Part shown: positions 11,375 to 21,655 of the stretch, one piece after another
Layout: each line of letters opens with the position of its first letter
Position numbering within the stretch: position 1 is the first letter of the stretch
NCBI GenBank assembly: GCA_010093605.1
Contig: MU004191.1
Location: 1,109,832-1,173,831, forward strand
Source of the DNA: Lophium mytilinum
Lineage: Eukaryota > Ascomycota > Dothideomycetes > Mytilinidiales > Mytilinidiaceae
DNA: 64,000 nt
Direction: 5' to 3'
Position numbers and translations under genes: made by a program
The notes under the pieces: model-generated
What the model was told of the DNA's origin: nothing
Seen by the model: only the letters and a program-made list of their open reading frames with translations
Database searches by the model: none

Positions 11375-13780
11375 GGCTGGCTGGATATGTGGGAGTAACA
11401 CTAGTGGGAGGAGCTGCCGCGAGGGTTCCGGTGTGCACTCTCAATGAGGGCGCCGTTGTCTGCACGGGTTGTGTCGCAGTGCTACCAATGTCTAAGTCGG
11501 CCAGCGTTGTCGGTGGTCCTGTGCGTCTTGGTGACCGAGGCGGTGCAGCTTGGATGTGTGAGGTACTTCAGACTGCTGCGCGGGTCGTGGCCGTCGGGAG
11601 TCGAGGAGAGGCGTGTGGTCGGTGTGGTGAGAGGCGGCGTGGTGTTGAGGATGGACGCCAAGGTTGTGCCTGGTGGTGGTGTCTGTGGTGCAGCTGCAGG
11701 AAAGCAGAGCAGTCGAGGGTGTGGTATAGAGGGCGGGAGGGTAGTGGACGGGAGGCAGTTGGGAGGGGGCTAGCGATGGCGTAGTGGCGGCGCTACTGTG
11801 GGTGTGGACCCTGAAGAAGAAACACTGGGTTCGGAGGCTGGTTGTGCGTGCACAGCGTCAGAAGTCGGGGCAGGGAGTGCGAATTTGGGGGAGCACGCTG
11901 GGGTGATGACAGGCTCGGCGAGCGAGAGCGGGACCGGCGCCGGATGCAGTTGGAAGCAGCCGTTTCGGCGGTCAAAGGCGGCGGGGGCCTTGGGGGGCAC
12001 GAGGGTTGCAGCGGAGCTTTTGCCTGGCGAGCGCCTCCCGTTGGTGTCAGCGTTGCGGCGAGTGGCAGGCGAGTGGCAGGTTTTGTTCATGGGAAGATGA
12101 CGATCTCCAGCTGCTCCACCGCGCAAGAGCTCAGCGCACTGCTTGGCTTCAGGGCCCCATCTCTTCGGCACACGGAACCGCCCGTGCGTCCAGCGTCGTG
12201 CAGCCGTTGTGCGGTCAAGCTCGCAGAAGAGCCACGAACTTCGCGACTCTCTCGCGCTGCGCGGTTGGTGTTGAGGCTTTCCCGCATCCTCAGGCTGCAT
12301 CGGGCGCCGTTGAGGCGGAATCGGGCTTGTCTGGGCGTCGGGAAAAGCGTCAAGCCACCACCGACGAATGCTGGGCTTGAGAGGGGACTGGATCGGCGGG
12401 TGCCATGATGTAATGCCTGTGGTGCGACATCAAGGGCGCTGTCCCTGTGCGCAGACCGGGGCCCTCCGCGCATCACTGCCCCAAACATCCTCACATTCTG
12501 GTGCCAAGTCCCCTATTGCTGCCAGACGCAGGGCAAATTTCGGCAATCTCCCCACGATGCCGTCATCGAGTCGGCCGCCTTCCCCGTTGCTGCGCTCCAC
12601 TCTCACCCTACCAATTGCCTCACCGAATCTGACTCTCCACACTGTCTCTGTTGCGACTCTGTTCGCTGACCATCACCACTCCCCGCCCGCCCTGCAGCAG
12701 CTCAAAGGTCAGCTTCAAGCGCCCCCGAGGATAAATCCTGCGCCGCTGCCACTGCCCATTCGCATGCCTCCCATGCTGCTCTTTTGCAACCTCAACTTCG
12801 CTATCACCACACAGCCCCGCAGCCGTCTCAGCTCCCCCTCTAAGCCCTCTTCACTCACAGGCCGAACATGTTAGATCTTCATACATGAATGTACCTACGT
12901 CAGCGTCTGGGCAGAAAACAAGGCTGCTGTAAAGGACAGCACGACTCGCCGTGCCTTGTGCTCGCCGCCTTCTGCCGTCACCGCTGTGTCGGCTGGGGCC
13001 AAAAGAAGAGGCACCACTCAACACACCACCTGCGCTTTACGACGCAGCAGATCAGATCCCCGTCCATCCCAGTCGATCTTTACGCCTTCCAACCGGTCAC
13101 ACGGGACTCAAACGTCGTCGGAAGCATGGATGCTACGTTTGATCGCCGCCCAAAGCAAAGCAAACACCACCAGTCACGGGCCGCACGAGCGTCCTCTCTC
13201 TCTGATTGCTCTCCTGGGCATCCCATCCGCATCCCCGCTGCTCTAAAGGCAAGTCACCTACAGACTGTGGGGGTGTTTTCGAGCACGTATCTTCTTCGCT
13301 ATCACACGGCACTACCATTTGAATGCTTTTCCAAAAATAGGCATCTTGGTCATCACGATAGGAGGCACGAAGTAGGTGTGTATTCTGAGGCAATCAGGTC
13401 AAAAGAAGTGTCAGACTGTAGGTATGACCACGGTCAAGACAGGTTTTCGTTCGCTGTTGCTCGCCCAACTCTGTGTCATCTTTTCCCTTCTACTGGCACG
13501 GCCATGAAGCGGTCAGGCTCTGATACCCGACGATCTGTCCATATCTCTTCACTCCCCACCTCTGTCCTCGCGTGCATGCGCTGGTGTGGATTACTAGAGA
13601 GTCAGGATCGTGCAACCCGAATGAGGACTGGTCTTTGATGATCATCCGGAACGAAGCGGTTGAATCCGATGCCCCCTCACTGCCATCTGGCGGAGGTACC
13701 TCCGTCTAGGTATAGTTGGGGAACTAACAGATACGTGCAGGTACCCTCCCCAACGAATAAGGCGATAAGCTGCATACAAA
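11375..13780. other. Gene-poor region upstream of SLO1
   Basis: Contains several overlapping open frames on both strands (for example minus 11770-12300, plus 11842-12408, plus 12889-13638). They are Arg/Pro/Ser-rich, overlap one another and show no domain, so they look like chance frames in G+C-rich leader or promoter DNA. Confidence 0.45.
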
Positions 13781-13796
13781 GTCTTAGTAGGTACTT

Positions 13797-13900
13797 CAGT
13801 AGGTTAGTTTCAAGCTTAGAACAGGAGAACCCCCTTGCCCTATCAGATACTCCAGTAGGTTAGTCTCAAGCACAGAATAGGAGAATTCCTTTATCCAAGC
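13797..13900. repeat. Diverged 56-bp tandem repeat, two copies
   Basis: CAGTAGGTTAGT starts at 13797 and again at 13853. The copies continue as TTCAAGCTTAGAACAGGAGAA and CTCAAGCACAGAATAGGAGAA. Most differences are C/T and G/A transitions, which resembles the action of repeat-induced point mutation, but two copies are too few to prove it. Confidence 0.6.
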
Positions 13901-15770
13901 ACATTCGAGACTCACTCCAAAGAAAAATAGATAGACGCTGTGCACTTAACTATGCAGTCCTCAACTCAAATGTAAACTTGGCATCATAGGCCTCACCCCT
14001 ATGATCATCATCGCCAGTCGATACGTGCTATTTCACAAGTTTTTCAATCCGCACACATCTGAAAACGAGATCAACCTGATGCTAACTTACAGTTACTGGA
14101 CGGTGTTTCCTCTTACATTGCCGGACCACCACACCTCTCCTATATTGACGCCAAAGCCCAGCTGATAATGTCCCGCATAGCTAGGACCAACCATCTCAAT
14201 AAAGGCGTTGCCAGCCTTGGTGTACCACCAGACATTCTTTCAACCCCCGGACTCTCACTTCAGCTCAGCTGTAGAAAACGCAAGATCTTCAAATTTACAA
14301 CTCAATGTCTCTCTGCCACTTTACCCACGATCTCTCAAACACCGCCAGAATGCACAAGAAACGAGATTCATAACGCTCACCAAAGACCGTCCTGAGAACA
14401 AGACCTTGGTTTCATCAGCTTCGGGATGATGCGTACTGGAGGATCAGGTTCAGTCGCAAGCACGGGATAGAAGAGATTAGGGCGGTAGATGGAGAATGGG
14501 GAGTGGACAATGATCACAGCATCCGATATTATCGAGGCTCGAAATAGTGTTATTATGCGAAGCAGCCAGCTCTGCCTTTGGAACTCTTACCAACGCTCGA
14601 AAGTGAGGCTCAGCCCTAGAATCAACAACTAGAATATCAGATAATACAGCAGCTGAAAGCATCGAGGTTGGCCATTTATTGAAAACGGTGCTAGGTCACT
14701 CAAACCAGTATCGAAATGCTGAACGAACGGCTACGAAAGCAATCCATCATGACGCTATGTTTTCTCTATACCGGCTGAGTATTACTGGGACGAGATCTCC
14801 TTCTAGCCTGCACACAAGGTCCTACGACCCACACTTCGTCTCCGTCCTAGATGCCGGAGTCTTCACGGTCCTTCCTAGATCTCCACTAGAGACGACGACG
14901 TGGTGGACGATGAGGTCGATACGGCATCTAACTGTGTAAGTAAGGGGTCTAATAGCAGCTAGAATCTTCCAGCGTGTGGGTTTCATAGCTTCGAAGAGCC
15001 GGGACAACCTCTCTTTGCAGGGTTCCAGAGTGCGATTTCCCCTATACACGACTCGCACCACGAACGCAGCGGAAACCTCTGCCAACGATAACCCCAAAGA
15101 TGACGATGGATTCACCAGAGATGCGCACGTGCTTTCGTGCAGCAGCTCCGGGTCTTCAGACTACTTCACCTAACGCCTGAAGCTGACGCCCACTGCTGAC
15201 AGTCCTCGGATTTTTCGTAAGAAGTTTCCACATCACGGCCTCGACTCGGGAGACAGTGGGTGTCGACTTCGCGCCTCAGTAAAGTACCTTTGACATCTGC
15301 GCCTTCGGAGTACGATTCCACCAGACCTGCATGTTCGCAAACCGATGGGTTTCAGGATCTTACCCATGTCTTTATTCGGGTCGTTCTATCCATTTCAATG
15401 AGCTAGCAGTACGACTACCGCGGGACGGCTGGTGTCAGGGGCGCTTTCTGCGGGGTTTACGGCATGGAAGGGCCGATTTGTAGATAAGACCAGAGCACAG
15501 CAAGGGTAGAGGAAGAGCGCTCAGGAGGTACCGACTGATAGTGCGGCTGGGCCTTAACACCCTGCGCGCTTTCTTCTATGACTCAGATTATACTAGAAGA
15601 TGTAACCGATCATAACGCGTTCTAGGTTTCTGGATATTGGGCACGGAGTGAAGGTACTGGGGAAAGTGAGCCGGCTTCGTAGCTATTTGGTAGTAGTAGT
15701 ATTGGAAGAAGGCGTATTGGAATGGGCCGTTGCGGTCCTGGTTCTGGAAGCAGAGAGAACTTAGGGTTTG
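13901..15770. other. Gene desert left of the minisatellite
   Basis: No frame with recognisable protein sequence and no RNA gene were seen. Locally A+T-richer than the flanking housekeeping regions. Confidence 0.45.
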
Positions 15771-16050
15771 TTGGGAGTAATGGGAGTAATGGGAGTAATG
15801 GGAGTAATGGGAGTAATGGGAGTAATNNNNNNNNNNNNNNNNNNNNNNNNNNNNNNNNNNNNNNNNNNNNNNNNNNNNNNNGGAGTAATGGGAGTAATGG
15901 GAGTAATGGGAGTAATGGGAGTAATGGGAGTAATGGGAGTAATGGGAGTAATGGGAGTAATGGGAGTAAAAGCAGTAAATACAGTAATGGGAGTAATGGG
16001 AGTAAAAGCAGTAAATACAGTAAAGGGAGTAAAGGGAGTAATGGCAGATA
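15771..16050. repeat. 9-bp minisatellite (TGGGAGTAA)n with variant units
   Basis: Near-perfect units of TGGGAGTAA run from 15771 to about 15968, interrupted by unresolved bases. From 15968 the array degenerates to related units (AAGCAGTAA, ATACAGTAA, AAGGGAGTA); the block GGAGTAAAAGCAGTAAATACAGT occurs twice, so larger units have themselves duplicated. All frames stay open through it only because 9 is a multiple of 3; the apparent Ser-Asn-Gly or Leu-Pro proteins are not taken as genes. Confidence 0.95.
15827..15881. other. Assembly gap (55 N)
   Basis: A run of 55 N bases inside the 9-bp minisatellite. The true number of repeat units is unknown. Confidence 0.99.
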
Positions 16051-17040
16051 GAGTAACAGTAACATACTAAGGTTTCGAGGGGATGTAAGTTGAGGGTAGG
16101 CTTCCCTTACCTTTAAGAAAAGTAGCAATAATTTTGACTAAGAAGATGTGATTCCAGGAAGACCTGTAGGTGTGGAGGCTTGTATGGAAGCTCTACGGTA
16201 GGCTTGTTTTAAGTTTATTAGAAGAAGTAATAACTTGCTACGTATTTGTGCAGATCTTAGTGAAGCTCTATATGATTCATATAAAGGGTCCTTTCAGGTA
16301 CATGTACATGCTCTTCAGATATGTTTATGTGCGTTTCTTTTGGGTGAAGAATAACGTGAAGCCATGCTGAGAGGACTTCAGAAGGTGGCGCCGTGATGCG
16401 CGGAGGGGTCGTTCTAGTCGTGGACGATCACTATCATTGGGTCACGTAGCATTCAAGCTGGCTTCCACACCTCTAGTACAGCGAGTCTTGAGCAGGGCTT
16501 CAAGTTTAGTTGGAGCATCGCCAAAGAAGTGGCACTTTGGACTCTCGGTACACCACTCAGAGCAGTAATAGTACAGAGTCCGGAAATGACTGGGTTTATT
16601 ATCTTCATTCCGATTTCACGCTTTCTGCGAATTGGATCCAGATTGTGGTGAGAAACTCATATAAAGGCATGCGATCCGAAAGTTTCTCCTGGTGATGGTA
16701 AGAACACGCAAGGTAAATACACCATTGTGTAGGTCGGATATGGAAAGACATCGTTGCGGTTTGGCAGGGAGTTGACACCGTGAAGTCGACGAGAGTTTCT
16801 TCTACATTTCAACAAGAAATATGCTTAGGTTGAGAGATACATGAATACCAACCTTGACACCCCTTCTCAGAAGAAGAACTATACCCGTTGACACTTCAAT
16901 CCGTGAGTGAAATCAACGCACACGATATTTGACCGAAGGCTCTTCCCTCGGCTGGCTACGGCGGAAGCTCAATGGTGATGGCCAAGGTAAAAGGAGGCAT
17001 GAAGTAGGCAGAATGTGAAGCAAAGGAAATACATATATAC
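16051..17040. other. Non-coding region right of the minisatellite
   Basis: A+T-rich sequence with short frames only; nothing recognised. Confidence 0.45.
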
Positions 17041-17283
17041 CTAGTGCATAGGATGGATGACTGTAAAGTCTATGTCCTGAAAGCCGATGTCTTTCATCTG
17101 AAGCTGGAGCGCTGGAAATTTATCCTCAATTAGCACCATGACCTGAGCAAGAAGGTCCGTGTAACTAGTTACAAACAATCTAAACTTGGTATTCAAGCCA
17201 AAGTGGAAGAAGCGCTCCTCTCCATGCAATCCCATAGAGACTTGGATGCTAGTGATAGTTTTGTCGTAGTGTACGGAGAGTAA
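17041..17283 (-). other. Isolated coding-like frame, possible gene relic
   Basis: About 80 residues in one frame (core MGLHGEERFFHFGLNTKFRL, ending FTVIHPMH) with a normal protein-like mix of hydrophobic and charged residues, unlike the Arg/Ser/Pro-rich chance frames nearby. No family is recognised and no convincing upstream exon was found. It may be a remnant of a gene at the edge of the glycosyltransferase cluster, or chance. Confidence 0.3.
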
Positions 17284-17497
17284 ACTGGTTGCGGACGACC
17301 CCTGGAAGAACCTCGCCGCTATGACCCTCCAGGCTGGGGACCCTTGGACCCTTTCGGGAGCCCTGCAGCTGTTTGTGTGCAGGTGTTCGCGGCGTTAAGT
17401 TGCACCCAATCAGCGTCGTTCATATGTACGACAAGGGCGCTTAGTACGCCAGCGGCCAGCGTTTATGCACGCAGACTTGAAACGCTCTATTTAAATC

Positions 17498-17509
17498 TGC
17501 GGCACAGCA
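17498..17509 (+). promoter_or_regulatory. Cluster motif TGCGGCACAGCA, 65 bp before GT25-1
   Basis: Exact 12-mer shared with sites at 20516, 21514 (reverse) and 26002, followed here by CATGGCAG. Sixty-five bases separate it from the ATG at 17575. Probable binding site of a common regulator, or a short dispersed repeat. Confidence 0.6.
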
Positions 17510-17574
17510 CATGGCAGTCTCCGGGCGGTTTCTGTTCTCAGCGGCGGTACGGTAATGTCACTTCTTAACGATAT

Positions 17575-18878
17575 ATGATGGCCTGGCGCCTGGCACAGCG
17601 TCTGTTCCAGTTGAGTGGTGTGAGGATTATGTCGACGATGCATTCGAAAGGTGTACCTGAGGTGCGCCTTACTGCTAAACACATTCGCTATGGTTCATTT
17701 GCTCTTTTCATCGTCTTCGTCTGCAGTCTAGGCCTCTGGTCTGATTCTATTCTATTTCCACTACATAAACTCGCTCCTATTGCTGCCAGCCTCGAGCTCC
17801 CAGCCAACTCTACACTCGGCTTCGGCGCTTTACTCGCTGTCTCACCAGCAACCTCCCCACGCCGTCATGGTCTTATACAAGCGGCAAACGTCACGGACAT
17901 GCAGATCACTTTCCCTGAGTTGCCGATCTGGACGGATGAAGATGAGCAGAACTTCAGGGCTCCAACTGGTGTTGGAGAATCGAGTCTTACGAAAGGCATG
18001 GTGTTTGCGTGGCTGAGCCATCTACATGTGCTGAGATGGTAGGTGGTTTTCTCCTTGCCTGACCATAATCGCTCACAGTATTTAGGTTTTTGGAGTCTGG
18101 CCTAGAGACTGCTCTTATCATGGAAGATGATATGGACTGGGACATACATCTCCGGACCCTTCAGGTTCCCCGAGTCGCCGCGTCGATCCGTTCGCTATTT
18201 AATCAAACCAAGGATCCATCCCTTTACTACTACGGCGACCTCAATCGATGGGACATGATTTACCTTGGACATTTCGACCGCTGGAGCTGGCTAGGAACAG
18301 ATATTGGTGTTGGCGTCCTGGTCCCATCAAATCTCACAGACCACCCACACCGATTCATCCCAGATGACACCATGCCGCCGCGTTACGACATGCATCCAGA
18401 AATGGCATCTGTCCTTACAGCTCTGGACGTGCCCCCAAACACCCGGATCCTGCATCCCTCCAAGTTCCCCTTCGGTAGTTGGGCATATGCTGTCACCCGA
18501 GAATCCGCGGCTCGAATTCTCTCAGATGATGTGGCAAGCGCGGCAGCCCCAAAATGGGCATCAATGGACTCGCTGGACAATGCTTTGTCACGGGCTTGTG
18601 GGGGCGGAGCGCTGCGATGCTATACCGTCAACCCCGAAATCTTCCATCACCTAGAGGGTCCGAAGAACTCCCTGATCGACTACAATTATGATCGTACGGA
18701 GAAGTCCAAGGCTGTGATCAACCAAAGGCTTCGTACAGGGGAGACAGATCACATTCGGTGTGGATTCGCAAGTGGGCATTTTGAGTATGGTAATGATACG
18801 AAGTTCTTGAAGTACCTCCGAACGGAGGTGGGAAGGAAAGGAAGGTGTTTGAAGCCTGGTCGTGAAGCTCCTAAATGA
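17575..18878 (+). CDS. GT25-like glycosyltransferase, single-pass membrane protein (copy 1)
   Basis: Predicted Golgi/ER glycosyltransferase of the GT25 (LPS-type) family; donor and acceptor sugars are unknown. Exons are 17575-18038 and 18086-18878, 418 aa. A short cytosolic N-terminus is followed by one hydrophobic signal anchor (YGSFALFIVFVCSLGLW), then the lumenal domain: LPANSTLGFGALLAVSP, the WLSHLHVLRW helix, and the acidic metal-binding motif MEDDMDWD (E168-D170). YLGHFDRW, PFGSWAYAV and the late NPEIFHH follow, all shared with the paralogue at 26080. The intron splits the Trp codon of LRW|FL, exactly as in that paralogue. A second in-frame ATG at 17629 would still leave the anchor intact. 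First gene of a cluster of five secretory-pathway genes. Confidence 0.85.
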
Positions 18879-19350
18879 TGGAAGACGCACTTGTGTATTA
18901 TTAGTTATACTAGAGGATCAAGATAGATGCCTGGCGACCAAGGTTGCACATTTGAGAATTGTCTGCACCGCAAGCATTAGAGCTAAGAGAGATAGCTATG
19001 AAGCATCATAGTGAATTTGAAAAGAAAAATCGTTCAAAAGGTATCTCTGCGTGCATACATCCTTGCTCCCCCTTCTAATATGAGAGCATCAGTTATATCT
19101 ACATCCCAAGATTGAAACGCCAAACTCCCCACCGAGTGACTCGTTGGGACTATCTCGGAGCGTGAAGCGCTGCTTCGCCGCCTGAAGGGAATCCGAAGGA
19201 GGATTTCTGCGTACCGGTCGCGCTTCGATACTAGCTCGAGTAAGGTGCACAACAGAGTATCCACATGGCTCTCGTACTCACTCAGCTCGTACCTACGCGT
19301 GCTGGCACGACTTCAACTGGATTGAAGTCGTCAACGGGTTTGTGACAGCT
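18879..19350. other. Intergenic region between convergent GT25 copies 1 and 2
   Basis: Convergent 3' ends; no recognisable coding sequence. Confidence 0.5.
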
Positions 19351-20453
19351 TCACTCTTCTTTGGGGCCAGGTCTGGGACCCATACAGGTCACCAGTTGCT
19401 TGGACCGCGAAACGCTGTTGCATCTAGCGCTGTGCCAGATATTGTCCGTCATTTCCTTTTCGAGAACGTCTTTCTTATCTTCCGACGGTCCGTTAATAAG
19501 GCTGTCCTTCTCTCCGGCAATCTCGTGATGGTGAAAGAGCTCTGGGTTGACACTGATGCAGCGTAATTCTTGTCCCTTGCAACGAATGTGTAGCCAGATG
19601 TCGAAGCCTTCGGAGCCATGATCATCGCGCGCTAGGATTTTCTTTGCGCCCTCCGCAGTGATCGCGTATGCGTATGTACAAATGGGTCCGGCAGAGTAGT
19701 GTATCCAGCGGATGTGTTTCGGATCAGGCGACACAGCCCCCTCCCAAGAGTTGATGTACGGAGGTACTGTGGGATCCGCAAGAGTTATGGGCTTCGGGTC
19801 GTAGACAACGTTCTCGCCACAGTGGCCCAGCCACAGGACGTCCCATTCCGTCCCATATGGAGGCAGGTGGAATGTTGGCTGCCCAGGTTCTTGAGAAGGC
19901 TTCTTGTATCGCGTCAAGTTTCGTACCGCCTCCGCTATTATTGGCATCTCCATCCTGATCCCCACGTCCCAATCCGCGTCATCTTCCAGTATGAGGGACG
20001 TCGCGTGTGTTGCGGCTGTTTTTAGGGCGTTCAGATGGCCGAGCCAAGACAATGCGCCCCCCTTCGACATCTGGTGTTTGGCTATCATAGCACTTGTGTC
20101 TTTATCTGTCCACGCCGGCTGAACGGGAATCTGGATCTTGAGGCCAGTGTACGCAGCGGCTTTGAGTAAGCCATCTTTTCGCCATCGGTATCGTTGAGGA
20201 GCTTTTGGGGGCGCAACCGCGAGGAGCGCTGCAAACTTCGCCAGGTTAGGGTCAAGAATATATACTTCTGGGAAATGGAAGTACGCACTCCTAATGTCGC
20301 ATTGCCGGCGCCATAGTCCACGATTCTAGGAGTCCAGAAGCCATTCGGATGGAAGCGCTGTACCAAGAAAATCGCGTTGCACAACAACAGAGCAGCAATC
20401 AAGAACTTTGCGCGAAAAGGATTCAGATGAGGGAAAGATATCATGGTATACAT
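19351..20453 (-). CDS. GT25-like glycosyltransferase, single-pass membrane protein (copy 2, divergent)
   Basis: Predicted lumenal glycosyltransferase, sugar specificity unknown. Exons are complement(19351-20235, 20289-20453), 349 aa. The N-terminus carries a signal anchor (FLIAALLLCNAIFLV). Then come GNATLG|FAALLAVAP at the splice junction, the WLGHLNALK helix, the acidic motif ILEDDADWDV, VLWLGHCGE, TYAYAITAEGAKKIL and VNPELFHHH. It is clearly homologous to copies 1 and 3 but much more diverged: it lacks the intron at the W|F position and has one near the N-terminus instead, so it is the older branch. An upstream in-frame ATG exists at 20564; the start at 20453 is preferred because it puts the anchor near the N-terminus and the shared motif at 20516 outside the coding region. 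Confidence 0.83.
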
Positions 20454-20515
20454 GCGACGCAAAGACAAGAAATGGTACAAAGTGGCCTCATCGCGGGCCT
20501 CCACGATGACTTGAA

Positions 20516-20527
20516 TGCGGCACAGCA
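20516..20527 (+). promoter_or_regulatory. Cluster motif TGCGGCACAGCA, 62 bp before GT25-2
   Basis: Exact 12-mer on the plus strand, upstream of a minus-strand gene; 62 bases separate it from the ATG at 20453. The ends TGC...GCA are symmetric, so a dimeric factor could read it in either orientation. Confidence 0.6.
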
Positions 20528-21072
20528 GAGTAGGTAGTTTTTGAAGCTTGTAGCCTTCATCCATGCTGCGCGATGAGAAATTCAGCCCAGGGGCTCTCTA
20601 GCCGCTGCGTCCAGTCAATGCGCCGCCTGCCAGCCGGCCGCTCATGGATGTAACCGCTGCCGCTAACTTCAAACAAATACGGGCCGTCGCGCGGGGACCA
20701 CACCGAAACTCTCTCGCCATATTTCCGATCTGACTTTGTGGAGTGCTTCGCGCATAGAGATATCGGCTTGAGGCACACGAGACGCCTAGGTACGTTCGAC
20801 CGCTATGGACGCGGTGTTTCATGTTCTACCCTCAATAAATCCGATTCTCTGCAGCCGACTTGGCGACCTCCTGAGTCCATGGACCCCTTGTATCGACACC
20901 AGTTGCTGGCTTTCTGTAAGGAACTAGAGCGAGATAGTAGCCGCATGGTGTGATTCGATTAGCTCCGGCTACATCCTCGATGATCTTGGCCTCAGGAGAA
21001 AGCCAAGGAAGAAACCCGCTTACCCTCGCCTGGAAAGTCTGCCTCCCGGAATCCGGGCGCGTAGCTCGTCGC

Positions 21073-21084
21073 TGAGGCACAGCA
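21073..21084 (+). promoter_or_regulatory. Cluster motif variant TGAGGCACAGCA
   Basis: One mismatch to the 12-mer, in the divergent promoter; followed by CGGG as at 26002. The same variant recurs at 23873. Confidence 0.35.
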
Positions 21085-21513
21085 CGGGTTGTGGAAATCA
21101 AGATCAGGAGTGGACCCTCGCATTACCACTGAGAAAGCCGAACGGGACCTTCAAGCCTTGCAAAGCTACCCAGTGATCGTGTTGGGCAAGCCACGGAGAA
21201 CATCTCTGACCGTCAACCGTACAATGATCAGTGGGTTGGGAGTTCTAACGATACACGCCGTCCTTGTCTGGGATATGCTGGCTTTCTAGCCTATTGCTCT
21301 TTCTTGCATCAACATATCTCGATCGTTTAGACTGTCCCTGTACACGAACAGTGCCAGCTTCTTCACCCTTCAGCGGCTGTCGCGTTGGGCGCCTCCATGG
21401 ACTCTGTGATTGAGCTGCCCCTGTAGCAGAGCTCCGCAAATGCTATACCCATGGCTAATTTTATGCAGCGTGTGGCAAGTAAGTTTCAAAGTAGCCGCTG
21501 CGCCCTGGCCATC

Positions 21514-21525
21514 TGCTGTGCCGCA
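21514..21525 (-). promoter_or_regulatory. Cluster motif TGCGGCACAGCA before the pseudo-pepsin gene
   Basis: Exact 12-mer on the minus strand, 130 bases before the ATG at 21656. It is followed on its strand by GATGGCCAG, close to the CATGGCAG that follows the 17498 copy. Confidence 0.6.
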
Positions 21526-21655
21526 CTACCAAGCTCATGGCTACAATCATGGAAAGGTAGGCTGTACGACGGCGAGCGTCTCTCATGTGGGCCACTCTCT
21601 TCACTGCCTCGTTTTCTTCATTCATTGTGCCAAGTCTCTGTACTTCGCTCTTTTC

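Larger units (their letters stand above)
20454..21655. other. Divergent promoter region between GT25 copy 2 and the pseudo-pepsin gene
   Basis: About 1.2 kb between divergent genes. Holds two exact copies of the cluster motif (20516 plus strand, 21514 minus strand) and the variant TGAGGCACAGCA at 21073. No gene is recognised in it. Confidence 0.5.

Noticed and set aside
11770-12300. 176-codon minus-strand frame upstream of SLO1
   Set aside because: Low-complexity Ala/Pro/Arg composition with equally long frames on the other strand; likely leader or intergenic DNA.
12889-13638. 249-codon plus-strand frame in the gene desert
   Set aside because: Composition rich in Arg, His, Ser and Cys, no recognisable motif, and overlapping frames in other phases.
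15622-16128. Long Leu-Pro or Ser-Asn-Gly repeat proteins across the minisatellite
   Set aside because: A 9-bp repeat without stop codons keeps all frames open, and the frames run through the N gap; no conserved flanks.
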